Shown here piece after piece: positions 17,537 to 27,700 of a DNA stretch of 64,000 nt; the first letter of the stretch is position 1; each line of letters starts with the position of its first letter. The position numbers and the translations under genes are program-made. The notes beneath the pieces are model-generated. The model had not been told where the DNA came from, made no database searches, and worked only from the letters and a program-made list of their open reading frames with translations. The DNA lies in NCBI GenBank assembly GCA_965221135.1, contig CBDCRZ010000103.1, positions 186,001 to 250,000 of the forward strand, written 5' to 3'. The stretch is from Sansalvadorimonas sp965221135 (lineage in GTDB: Bacteria; Pseudomonadota; Gammaproteobacteria; Pseudomonadales; Endozoicomonadaceae).

Positions 17537-19063
17537 ATGGCCTCGGGTATGGATCTTCTTAACCATGATTTCGTGCAGTTCATCACCGCAATTCTGCAGA
17601 TTTTCGCATCGTTGTTTGTCTTTACCCTTGGGTTGGGCCTGATCGCCATCGCCATAATGTACATCATCGACTCCCGGCAAACCCACCATACAATTCGGCG
17701 CAACTACCCGGTGATTGGAAGGTTTCGGTATATGTTCGAGCATATTGGCGAATTCTTCCGCCAGTACTTCTTTGCCAGTGACCGGGAAGAACTGCCCTTT
17801 AACCGAGCCCAGCGCGCCTGGGTGTATCGGGCGGCAAAGAATGTTGATCGTACCGTTGCCTTTGGTTCATCCAAGCCGATTAAGGAACGTGGCTCCATCC
17901 TGTTCCTGAACTGCCCTTACCCGACTTTGAGCCGGGATGCCCTGGATATCGACAAAATCACCATAGGCCCGGACTGCCCCAAACCATTTCAGCCAGGCTC
18001 ACTGTTTAATATTTCCGGTATGAGCTTCGGCGCCCTGTCAGGGCCTGCGGTTCAGGCGCTCTCACGAGGAGCCAGGAATGCCAACTGCTGGTACAACACC
18101 GGTGAAGGCGGGCTGTCCGATCACCACCTCTCCGGCGGCTGCGATATTGTCTATCAAATAGGTACCGCCAAATACGGCGTGCGGGATGAACAGGGCAACC
18201 TCAGTGATAAGCGCCTGGCGGAACTGGCCAGCCGTGCTCAGGTACGCATGTTTGAAATCAAACTCAGCCAGGGTGCCAAGCCCGGTAAGGGCGGTATTCT
18301 TCCCGGCGAAAAGGTGACCGAAGAGATCAGTCGTATTCGCCTGATCCCGAAAGGGGAAGATTCCATCAGCCCCAATCGCCACCCGGATATCAACTCCACC
18401 GCCGACCTGTTGGATATGATTAACCGCGTGAGAGATGTGACCGGTAAACCTGTGGGTATCAAATTTGTACTGGGAGCCAGCCAGTGGCTGGATGAGCTCT
18501 GCGAAGAGATTCATAAGCGTGGCATTCAGTCCGCACCGGACTTTGTCACTATCGACAGCTGTGATGGCGGCACAGGTGCTGCCCCTATGGCACTGATGGA
18601 TGATGTCGGCCTGCCCCTGCGTGAAAGCCTGCCGCTGGTACACGACACCTTTCTGAAACACGGTCTGCGCAAGCGTATCCGCATTGTCTGCTCCGGCAAG
18701 CTGATCAACCCCTCTGATGTTGCCTGGGCTCTGTGTATGGGTGCTGACTTCATCACCTCAGCCCGCGGCTTTATGCTGGCACTGGGTTGTATACAGGCTC
18801 TGCAATGCAACAAGAATACATGCCCCACCGGCATCACCACCCATAACCACAAACTCCAGAGTGGGCTGGTTCCCGCTGACAAAGCTCAACGGGTGACCAG
18901 CTACCACAACAATCTGGTGCACGATGTGGAACTGATCAGCCACTCCTGCGGTGTAGGGGAACCCCGCCGCCTGCGTCGGTATCATGCAAGACAGGTAATG
19001 GAGAGTGGCCAGTCTGTACCGCTGGATCAGTTGTACCCCTACCCTGAAGAGTCTTCACAGTAA
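17537..19063 (+). CDS. FMN-binding glutamate synthase family protein
   Basis: The 508-residue protein has an N-terminal membrane helix (AILQIFASLFVFTLGLGLIAIAIMYII region, about residues 15-40), then a stand-alone glutamate-synthase central/FMN domain. Family segments are FNISGMSFGALSGPAVQALS, WYNTGEGGLSDHHL, LSQGAKPGKGGILPGEKV, VTIDSCDGGTGAAPMALMDD and ADFITSARGFMLALGCIQAL, ending with the Cys-rich NKNTCPTGITTHN that corresponds to the 3Fe-4S loop. It lacks the amidotransferase domain of GltB, so it is not assimilatory glutamate synthase. The physiological reaction of this family is not established. It is monocistronic between queE and the kinase-like gene. Confidence 0.9.
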   Translation: MASGMDLLNHDFVQFITAILQIFASLFVFTLGLGLIAIAIMYIIDSRQTHHTIRRNYPVIGRFRYMFEHIGEFFRQYFFASDREELPFNRAQRAWVYRAAKNVDRTVAFGSSKPIKERGSILFLNCPYPTLSRDALDIDKITIGPDCPKPFQPGSLFNISGMSFGALSGPAVQALSRGARNANCWYNTGEGGLSDHHLSGGCDIVYQIGTAKYGVRDEQGNLSDKRLAELASRAQVRMFEIKLSQGAKPGKGGILPGEKVTEEISRIRLIPKGEDSISPNRHPDINSTADLLDMINRVRDVTGKPVGIKFVLGASQWLDELCEEIHKRGIQSAPDFVTIDSCDGGTGAAPMALMDDVGLPLRESLPLVHDTFLKHGLRKRIRIVCSGKLINPSDVAWALCMGADFITSARGFMLALGCIQALQCNKNTCPTGITTHNHKLQSGLVPADKAQRVTSYHNNLVHDVELISHSCGVGEPRRLRRYHARQVMESGQSVPLDQLYPYPEESSQ

Positions 19064-19141
19064 CAAGGCCGTCAGCGGCTTGGGAATTCTACAAGCAGGG
19101 GTTGTCTAAAAGTTGCTTCCATCGCATTCAGGAAACAATTT

Positions 19142-20248
19142 ATGGCAACCCCGGTGCCCCAGACAGCAGCTTCTTCACCCCAGAAACTCACCGAACCTCC
19201 CTGGCCAAATAGTGCCAATCTACTGGTGTTCGGGCGGAACTTTCAGCCTGCGACTGCTACCAGAAAATTCCTGGAAGAATCCCTTCACTGTGCACAGGGT
19301 TTTATGTCTGGTGCTGATTTTAAAGTGTGCTGTATAAGACACTGCCAGCCACATGTGGCGCTTCGGGTTATGAAAGATAAAGGCTCTCGTAAAGCGGCTA
19401 TACAAATGACGCGGGAGATCAATCTGCTCCAACAAATACGCCATGAGAATATTGTCAGTTATCTCGGAGAATTTAATTCGCCACTCTATGGCCGGGTAGA
19501 AATACTGAAGGCCAGTGATTATGACCTGTTCGACTATTGCAACGAACACTATTACACCGTGAATGACATGCACGAATGGATGGCTCAACTCGCCCATGGT
19601 TTGTCGTATATGCATGACCGACAGATCATCCACATGGACCTTGGACTGAATAATCTTCTTATCAGCAAGTCAGATGACAAATATTCAATCAAAATTGCCG
19701 ACTGGGGTGACTCTGAGAAAGCAGGCTCGCATATCGTTGTGAATGAGCCTTTTGGTGCTCCTGAAACATCGTCTTTCTGGTCTGAAGGACGTCAGCTCGG
19801 CAGCGCCCGGGTGAGTAAGACCCAGTACATTTCAACAGCCTATGATGTCTGGTCGTACGGGTACTGCGTTCGCAACCTTACGATATACTTTGCACCGGAT
19901 GAGCACGAAGAGATAAGAACAGCCATCCACGACCTTTTATCAGTAAAACCAGAAGAAAGATACTCGGCGGAAGCACTCAGGCTGGTCAGTGATCTGGTTA
20001 ATGAAACCCGACGTGCACCGTGCACCAAAAAGCGGACGAGAAAAGAAAAACGAGAACGGTTCTTCTGCTTTGTACAGGACAACCCACAAGATCGCGTTCT
20101 GATGAAAAGACTGTTAAGAGCTGCAATCCGGGCAATGACTGTCGACCCGGTACAACGCCCTGATATAAGAGGCATTGCCCGCCTGATAGATATAGAAATA
20201 GAAATAGAAACCCCTCTACCCGGCAAAGTCTTACCTGTCTTTTTTTGA
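19142..20248 (+). CDS. Eukaryote-like protein kinase domain protein
   Basis: The 368-residue product has a kinase fold from about residue 60. Recognisable elements are helix C with REINLLQQIRHENIVSYLGE (E92), the catalytic loop IIHMDLGLNNLLI (H164, D166, N171, where HRDxKxxN would be usual), IADWGDSEK in place of DFG (D187), FGAPETSSF as the APE region, and YDVWSYGYCV for helix F. The beta-3 segment reads HVALRVMKDKG, so my alignment puts Arg75 where the ATP-binding Lys normally sits. A low-complexity Pro/Ser N-terminus precedes the fold. An AGGA site precedes the ATG. The gene converges on a tyrosine-phosphatase-like gene. Activity is uncertain because of the Lys-to-Arg change and the missing catalytic-loop Lys. 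A host-directed role is inferred. Confidence 0.75.
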   Translation: MATPVPQTAASSPQKLTEPPWPNSANLLVFGRNFQPATATRKFLEESLHCAQGFMSGADFKVCCIRHCQPHVALRVMKDKGSRKAAIQMTREINLLQQIRHENIVSYLGEFNSPLYGRVEILKASDYDLFDYCNEHYYTVNDMHEWMAQLAHGLSYMHDRQIIHMDLGLNNLLISKSDDKYSIKIADWGDSEKAGSHIVVNEPFGAPETSSFWSEGRQLGSARVSKTQYISTAYDVWSYGYCVRNLTIYFAPDEHEEIRTAIHDLLSVKPEERYSAEALRLVSDLVNETRRAPCTKKRTRKEKRERFFCFVQDNPQDRVLMKRLLRAAIRAMTVDPVQRPDIRGIARLIDIEIEIETPLPGKVLPVFF

Positions 20249-20264
20249 ACCCCTGAAAGCTGAA

Positions 20265-21119
20265 TTACCAAATACCATAACCCATAAGATCCATACCGTA
20301 GCGGTAAAGGCTGATGTATTGTTGATAGGTTTCAACAAAACGCCTTTTACGCAGGAATCGTCCCTGTCCAATCAAACAGTCCAAATTCTCCAGAAGGCCT
20401 TCTCTTGTCAGAATACCAATGTCGTGCATTTTCTTTAACCCACAGGCAACCATCAGCATTCCTGTACGCCCCTGACCAAAACGACAATGGATAACGCCAT
20501 CATCTTCTGCTGCATCCTTTAACTTTTCGGTACTTATAACCATGTGATGCAGGGTCTCTGCTTCGGTAATATCATTGCCCCAAAGCCCTTCGACATTCAA
20601 TGCCGGAATGGTACGCTCTGGCTGACCGGGCATACTGGAAGGTGTTAAGCGAAGATTGACAGGGTAAATTTTAATCTTCCTGTCTGCAAAACTTTTGCGC
20701 TTGGCGCAGGCAACAGACGAAGGGGAGCAAGGCAAGCCAGAATGGTTCTTAAAATAATTGTTCTCCAGGTAATTAACATCCCCCCCAAGACAAACTACGT
20801 AAGCTGGGTGTTCGATGAGAAAATGAAAGAATTCACGGATACTAGTGAAAGTGGGGCCGTAAGAAGCAATGCCTTCAAACACTACATTTCCTTGTATTTC
20901 AAGACGAACATGGTTGGCATCCCAGTTTTTCCCGGTTGCTCCTATCTCAATACCCGGTGTGCGCTCACATCTCACAGACAGACCCTTGAAGCGCTGCTCC
21001 AGTTCATCATCGCTCAATAAAGTATCAGCGGCCTTAGTCGGTGCCGGAGAAGGCCTGGCTCCAGCTTCCTGCCGTAGCATTTGCGGAGACAGAGTGTTTT
21101 TCGGGGATATAGCCTGCAT
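20265..21119 (-). CDS. Classical tyrosine-phosphatase-like protein
   Basis: The 284-residue product (ATG at 21119, with AGGA upstream; a TTG six codons earlier is also in frame) contains the phosphatase signature VIHCRFGQGRTG, with C212 as nucleophile and R218 as phosphate-binding residue (C-x5-R). Other classical PTP landmarks are present in order: GIASYGPTFTSIREFFHFLI (like the IAxQGP...FW region), LWGND near residue 180 at the WPD-loop place, and VETYQQYISLY near 262-272 at the Q-loop. Similar layouts occur in type III effectors such as YopH and SptP. It ends 17 bases from the end of the kinase-like gene, on the opposite strand. Host protein dephosphorylation is inferred, not shown. Confidence 0.78.
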   Translation of the reverse strand: MQAISPKNTLSPQMLRQEAGARPSPAPTKAADTLLSDDELEQRFKGLSVRCERTPGIEIGATGKNWDANHVRLEIQGNVVFEGIASYGPTFTSIREFFHFLIEHPAYVVCLGGDVNYLENNYFKNHSGLPCSPSSVACAKRKSFADRKIKIYPVNLRLTPSSMPGQPERTIPALNVEGLWGNDITEAETLHHMVISTEKLKDAAEDDGVIHCRFGQGRTGMLMVACGLKKMHDIGILTREGLLENLDCLIGQGRFLRKRRFVETYQQYISLYRYGMDLMGYGIW

Positions 21120-21276
21120 GTCTGTTTTCCTGATCAAACCAATGTCCTGGTTAGACCGTTAGAACGCAAAAATGACAGAGTGAGCTAACTGCCTTGTCAG
21201 GCTAATCCTTGCCTTAACTGTGCCTTAATAGCCCAAATACCTTGTAGCTTTTCCCTTGATTGCTGAGAATGGAGTG

Positions 21277-24200
21277 ATGCTCATCCACCGGATGCCGGAG
21301 AACCCGTTGCTCACCCTTCATCATTCCAACAGCCTGGAAGTTCTCAGAGAACTTCTGGTCACACTTATCCGTCAGAAGCCACTGACCAACCCGCTCGAAC
21401 AGGAGCTGGTGCTGGTACAAAGCCCGGGCATGGCCCGCTGGTTACAGCTGGAACTGGCCGAAGCCTTTGGTATTGCTGCCAGTATTAATTTCCCGCTGCC
21501 TGCCACCTTCCTATGGAACACCTTTAAAGAAGTGCTGACCGATGTGCCCGAGCGGTCAGCCTTTGCCAAAGAGAGCATGACCTGGAAGCTGATGGGTCTG
21601 CTGCCCGAGATGATTGAGAAAGACGGCTTCGAGCCTCTGGCACGTTATCTCGATAACGACACCGATGGCATTCGCCGCTACCAGCTGGCTGGCAAAATTG
21701 CCGATATCTACGACCAATACCTGGTCTATCGCCCGGAGTGGATTGCCGCCTGGGAAGCCGGAGACAACCTTGAAGAACTCACCGAAGGCCAGAGCTGGCA
21801 ACCGGAGCTCTGGCGCGCACTGGTGTGTAAAACCGCCAGTCTGGGGCAGTCCCACTGGCACCGTGCCAATATGCACAAAACCTTTGAAGACGTGCTTTAT
21901 AAGGGACAACACAAGGGCCTGCTGCCCAAGCGGCTGTTTGTGTTTGGCATCTCCGCCCTCCCCCCCGGTTATCTTGAAGCCCTGAATGCCCTGGGTAGCC
22001 AGTGTGAAGTGCATCTGATGATTACCAACCCCTGCCGCTATTACTGGGGTGATATTCGCGATGCCCGCACTCTGGCCAAAATGAATACCAAAGGTTTCAA
22101 GCCGGGAATGTCTGCGGAAGATATCGCCAGCATGAACGACACCGGCAACCCTCTGTTGGCGTCCATGGGCAAACTGGGTCGGGATTATCTTCACCAGCTG
22201 CAGGAACTGACTCTCGCCGACGAGCCAGTGAATGAAGTGGATGCCTTTGCAGATATTAATGCCGACAGTCTGCTGCACCATATTCAGCGGGATATCCTGG
22301 AACTGCAAAGCCCCATCGATGGTCAGCCAACCCCTCTCAACAAAGACGACCGTTCCCTGTCATTTCAGGGCTGCCACAGCGCCCTGCGGGAAGTGGAAGT
22401 GCTCCATGACCACCTGCTGCAACTGTTTAATGATGAGCCGAACCTGACGCCACGGGATATTATTGTGATGGTGCCGGATATCGACAGCTATGCACCTTTC
22501 CTGCAGGCAGTATTTGGCAGTGCCCGCGGCAAACGCTTTATTCCTTTTGCCCTGTCTGACCGAAGCGCCAGTCAGGAACACCCGGTGTTGATGGCGCTCA
22601 ATAAGCTGCTTACACTGGATCAGTCCCGCGCCAGCAGCCCTGAGTTAGTCGAACTGCTGGAAGTGAAAGCCCTGCAGAATCGTTTCCAGCTGGAGCCAGG
22701 GCATCTCAATACGCTCACCCACTGGATTGAAGAAGCCGGTATTCGCTGGGGCTTTAACAAAGATCACCAGTCCAACTTTGATATTCCGTCCCGGCAGGAG
22801 AACACCTGGCTGTTCGGTATCCGTCGTATGCTGCTGGGTTATGCCATGCCCGCGGAGCTGGGTCTCTATGATGAGATCCTGCCTTCTGACCTGGTGCAGG
22901 GTATGGATGCCGAGCTGGCTGGTCGTCTTGCAGACTTTATTGAAAGCTGTGAATGGCTGCTGGAAAATCTTGATGACAGTCATAAAAGCAGCCGCACCTC
23001 GGAACAGTGGACAAGCTTCCTGAACGAACTGCTGGAACGCTTCTTCCTACCCGATGATGAAGACGAACGGGTGCTGCATACCATTCGTGAAAAGCTGGAG
23101 AGCTTCCGTCAGCAATTATCTGATGCCTGCATTGATGAAGCCCTGCCCCGTGCGGTGCTGGTGGACTGGCTGCAGGAAAATCTGGGCAATACCCGCAACA
23201 GTCAGCGTTTCCTCGCCGGCCAGGTCAACATTTGTACCCTGATGCCGATGCGCTCCATTCCTTTCAAGGTGGTCTGCATGCTGGGCATGAACGACAGCGC
23301 CTACCCACGCTCCATCCCGCCCATGGGCTTTGACCTGATGAGCCGCAGTCCGCGCAAGGGTGACCGCTCCCGTCGGGACGATGACCGCTACCTGTTTCTG
23401 GAAGCCCTGCTATCAGCACAGGAATCGCTCTATATCAGTTACGTAAGCCGGAATATTCGCGATAACAGCGAACGCTTCCCTTCGGTGCTGGTGACTGAAC
23501 TGCAGAACCTGATTCGGGAAAGCTTCACAACCGATGGGGAAGACCCGGTTAAACAGCTTTATCAACAGCAAAGCCTGCAGCCGTTTAGCAGCCAGAACTT
23601 CCAGCAGACCGACGACAGCAGCCACAGACAGCAAAGCTTTGCCAGAGAGTGGTTGCCAGCGGCCAAAGGCCAGAGCCAGATCGCTGAAACCGCTGAACCA
23701 GCCAAACCTTTCTACGATGATAAAAACCCTTTACCCGCCGAAGAGCTACCCGACAATAAAGAGCTGATTGAACTGTCACTGACCCAGCTTATCCGCTTCT
23801 GGAATAACCCCTGCCAGGCGTTCTGCCAGCAGCGTTTGAAGGTGTACTTCAATGATGACAGCGATGCAACAGAAACCCGCGAGCCTTTTGTCCTCAATGG
23901 CCTGACCAACTGGCAGTTAAAAGATGAACGCGCCCACCAGCTTCTGGACACGCCTGATCAGGATGGTTTCTCTGAAAGAGCCCGAGCCGCTGGCACACTG
24001 CCCCATGGTCACTTTGGTGATCTGGTGATTGAAGAGATCGACGACGATGCAAGACTGCTCGCCGGACTGGTTCGCCCCTGGCTCGACAATCCACACGACG
24101 ACCGGGAGATTTCGCTGGATCTGAACGACAGTCGGCTCACCGGTTGGCTGACCGACATCTATGCCACTGGTCAGGTATTCTGGCGTACGGGAAAGCTTCG

Positions 24201-24702
24201 GGATAAAAACCGGCTCAGTGCATGGATTCAGCACCTCTGTTATTGCGCCAGCTCTGACAAAAGCGGTGATACTCTTAGGGACACAGTTTACCTCACCGTC
24301 GACGCGGCCTTTCGGCTCCGTCCTGTTGAACCTGAAAGTGCACTGTCACAACTGGCCGACCTTGAACGTCTATGCCGGGAAGGCCTTACTCGCCCACTGC
24401 CGTTCTTCTCAAAAACCTGCTGGAGCTGGCTTGAAAAAGCTGCTGATGGTGTGGCGATTAGCGGTGAGAAGGAGACTCGGGAGAAAGCTGAGAAGAGTGC
24501 AGAAACCAGCTTTAATGGCAACAATTTCAGCGGCGGCGGTGAAGGCACCGATGCTTACATCAACCGCTGCTGGCCCGAGCTGGAGGCTGCCTTCCCTGAG
24601 ATGATATCCCTCGCTGAACAGGTGCTCCTGCCGCTGTACACTCATCTGGAAAAAATCGATATCAAAGCCTTAATCAAAGAGTTGAAGGGGGGGCAGCCAT
24701 GA
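21277..24702 (+). CDS. recC: Exodeoxyribonuclease V subunit gamma (RecC)
   Basis: This is the RecC subunit of RecBCD, which recognises Chi sites and holds the split DNA strands. The family N-terminus is LLTLHHSNSLEVLRELLVTL. Further landmarks are QSPGMARWLQLELAEAFGIA, LPKRLFVFGISALPPGYLEA, LPMRSIPFKVVCMLGMNDSA (after CTLM) and LIRFWNNPCQAFCQQRLKVY. The start chosen is ATG 21277. The frame is open upstream to a TTG at 21256, and an ATG at 21292 is also possible. With the chosen start it has 1141 residues, the normal size. It overlaps recB by four bases (ATGA), so the two are translationally coupled. Confidence 0.95.
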   Translation: MLIHRMPENPLLTLHHSNSLEVLRELLVTLIRQKPLTNPLEQELVLVQSPGMARWLQLELAEAFGIAASINFPLPATFLWNTFKEVLTDVPERSAFAKESMTWKLMGLLPEMIEKDGFEPLARYLDNDTDGIRRYQLAGKIADIYDQYLVYRPEWIAAWEAGDNLEELTEGQSWQPELWRALVCKTASLGQSHWHRANMHKTFEDVLYKGQHKGLLPKRLFVFGISALPPGYLEALNALGSQCEVHLMITNPCRYYWGDIRDARTLAKMNTKGFKPGMSAEDIASMNDTGNPLLASMGKLGRDYLHQLQELTLADEPVNEVDAFADINADSLLHHIQRDILELQSPIDGQPTPLNKDDRSLSFQGCHSALREVEVLHDHLLQLFNDEPNLTPRDIIVMVPDIDSYAPFLQAVFGSARGKRFIPFALSDRSASQEHPVLMALNKLLTLDQSRASSPELVELLEVKALQNRFQLEPGHLNTLTHWIEEAGIRWGFNKDHQSNFDIPSRQENTWLFGIRRMLLGYAMPAELGLYDEILPSDLVQGMDAELAGRLADFIESCEWLLENLDDSHKSSRTSEQWTSFLNELLERFFLPDDEDERVLHTIREKLESFRQQLSDACIDEALPRAVLVDWLQENLGNTRNSQRFLAGQVNICTLMPMRSIPFKVVCMLGMNDSAYPRSIPPMGFDLMSRSPRKGDRSRRDDDRYLFLEALLSAQESLYISYVSRNIRDNSERFPSVLVTELQNLIRESFTTDGEDPVKQLYQQQSLQPFSSQNFQQTDDSSHRQQSFAREWLPAAKGQSQIAETAEPAKPFYDDKNPLPAEELPDNKELIELSLTQLIRFWNNPCQAFCQQRLKVYFNDDSDATETREPFVLNGLTNWQLKDERAHQLLDTPDQDGFSERARAAGTLPHGHFGDLVIEEIDDDARLLAGLVRPWLDNPHDDREISLDLNDSRLTGWLTDIYATGQVFWRTGKLRDKNRLSAWIQHLCYCASSDKSGDTLRDTVYLTVDAAFRLRPVEPESALSQLADLERLCREGLTRPLPFFSKTCWSWLEKAADGVAISGEKETREKAEKSAETSFNGNNFSGGGEGTDAYINRCWPELEAAFPEMISLAEQVLLPLYTHLEKIDIKALIKELKGGQP

Positions 24703-27700
24703 GTACTGTCGAAAAGGCACCAGAGGCTGTCGTTCTCAACCCGCTCACTCTGCCCCTGCACGGTCACCAGTTGATTGAGGCGAGTGCCGGTACCGGTAAA
24801 ACCTGGACTATTGCTGCGCTCTATCTACGTCTTCTGCTGGGCCACGGACAAGATGGCTCTAAACATAAACAGCCACTAACCGTTGACCAGATTCTGGTGG
24901 TGACCTTTACCGAAGCCGCCACCGCCGAACTCCGGGACCGGGTACGTGGACGTATTCACGAAGCCCGTCTGGCCTTCCGTGAAGGCAAAAGTGAAGACGG
25001 TTTTGTGCAAACCCTGATTAATGAATCCGACGACCACGGCATTCAGGAACAGCGTCTGTTAGCGGCCGAGCGACAGATGGACGAAGCCGCCATCTTCACC
25101 ATTCACGGTTTCTGCCAGCGCATGCTGAAGCAGCATGCCTTTGAAAGCGGCACCCTGTTTACCAGTGACCTGATGGAAGATCAGTCTGAACTGATAGCTG
25201 ACACAGTCGCTGACTTCTGGCGACGCACCATGTACCCCATGGACCGAGAGTTCACTACACTCACTCGCGGCATCTGGTCCGGACCTCAAGCCCTGCAAAA
25301 GTCGCTGGACAGCTGGCTGCACCAGCATGACCTGCGTATTGATGAACGCATGATTCCCCAATCCCTCGATGCCCTGCGCAAACAGATGCAGGAGATTCGG
25401 GAGATCAAAGCCCGGTGGGTAAAAGATCGAGAGTCCATTGAAAACGAACTGGGCAAGGTGCTGAACAAACGCAGAAAGCCCTGGTCGCGGTTAAAGGATA
25501 TGGCTGTCTTCGCCAGCAGCGACAGTCTGGTGCCTGAATTTAATAAAGAGAGTGGCTGGTCATTCTATACCCCGGATGCGCTGCAGGCTGCCTGCAACAA
25601 AGGGAAAGAGCCGCCAAATCTGCACATATTCCAACGTATCGATGCCCTGAGCCGTTATCCGCTTCCTGTTGATGAAGCCTTTAAAGCTCTGATGCTGCGT
25701 GACGCCCTGAAAGATGTACAACGCCGTTTGATTCAGCGGCGGGCCGAACTGCGCAAAATGTCCTTTGATGATCTGCTTACCCGTATGGATGAGGCATTGC
25801 AATCGTCTGGTGGTGAAACACTCGCCCACCATATTCGCCAGCTTTACCCTGTGGCAATGATTGATGAATTTCAGGATACCGATAGTGTGCAGTACCGAAT
25901 TTTCAGTGAACTGTATCCCATCAACTCTGAAGAACACGCCTCAGACTCAAACGACAGCGGCCTATTTTTGATCGGTGATCCCAAACAGGCGATCTACGCG
26001 TTCCGTGGTGCGGATATCTTCACCTATATTCAGGCACGCCGGCAGATTCCCAATCATTACACCCTGCCCCGTAACTGGCGTTCATCCGAGAGTATGATTT
26101 CTGCCACCAATCATCTGTTTGAACAGGCGAAGTCTGCGTTTATTTATGACGAGGATATTCCCTTCCTGCCAGTAGAAGCCTCTCCCAGCGCCAAAAGCCG
26201 GGGTTTGTTTCTTGATGGTGAACCACAGGCTGCCATGCAGCTCTGGCATCACGACAATGCCGGCAGCGCCATAGGCAATGGTGAATACGGCGCGGCCATG
26301 AGTGAAGCCACGGCCAATCAAATCAATGAACTGCTGACTCTGGCTAAAGATGGCCGCTGTCAGCTGGGTTCTGGCTCCGTCTCTGACTCAAATGGAGAGA
26401 ACGCCCAAAGAGATCTCGCCCCACAGGATATTGCGGTACTGGTTCGCACGGGCACTCAAGCCGAACAGGTGCGCAATGCACTGTCAGCTCAAGGCATCGA
26501 CAGTGTTTACCTGAGTGATCGCAGCTCCGTGTTCTCCTCTGCAGAAGCTCTGGATCTGAGCCGCATTCTGACAGCCTGCCTGGAACCCACCAATGAACGC
26601 GCACTGCGAGCCGCGCTGGCCACGCAACTCATGGGGCAGCAGGCCAGTGATCTCGACCAGCTCAACCATGACGAACAACGATGGGAAGAAGCCGTCGAAG
26701 AGTTTACCGGCTACCACGACACCTGGATCAACACCGGCATTCTGCCCATGGTACGTCGTCTTTTAGTACAGCGGGAGCTGGCCGAGAGACTGCTGGCCAG
26801 TCATTCCACCGAAAGCGGTGAGCGGCGTTTAACCGATCTACTGCATCTCGGTGAACTGCTGGCTACCGCAGCCCGTGAGAAGGAAACGCCTCATGCCCTG
26901 CTGCGCTGGTTTAACGAACGCATTGCCGAGCCGGATACCAGTGCCAAAGACCAGCAGATGCATCTGGAAAGTGAACGACAACTGGTTCAGATCGTCACTA
27001 TTCACAAATCCAAAGGTCTGGAATACGGCATTGTATTTCTTCCTTTCGCCTGCACATGGCGCGGTCAGGACAAAGGCATTTACCACGATGACCAGCAACA
27101 GGTGATTGCTGATTTGACCGGTCAGGAAGAAGCCCTGGAGAAAGCCGACCGGGAACGTCTGGCAGAAGACCTGCGCCTTATGTACGTAGCACTCACTCGT
27201 TCCGTACACGCCTGCTATATGGGCATTGCGCCCCTGAAGCAGCGCGCCAGAGAAGGTGAAGAGAAAACCGAGCTGTCTAACACGGCCTTTGGTTTTTTGC
27301 TGGCGAACGGTGACGCGATTACTACCACCAGTCTGAAAGACGGGCTGGAGTCTCTGGCAGCTAACTGCTCATCCATTGTCGTATCAAAACTGCCGGAAAA
27401 GCCTGCTGCCAACTATATTCCCCCAAAAGAAGACGAGCCGGAACTGAATGCCAGGGAGTTCACCGGTTCGATTCCCCGCAACTGGTGGATGACCAGCTAT
27501 TCAGCCCTGTCTCGTCATGCCGAGCATCGTATCGTTGCAGTACCCACACCAGATGCCAGCGGTGAAGTGGCTGGCCTGGATATTGAGGTACAGGGTCAAA
27601 ACCTGCAGGACACACTCACCGAGCGTCCGGCCTTCAGCTCTCTGCTGGACTTTCCCCGTGGTGCCACACCCGGAACCTTCCTCCATGATATTTTCGAGCA

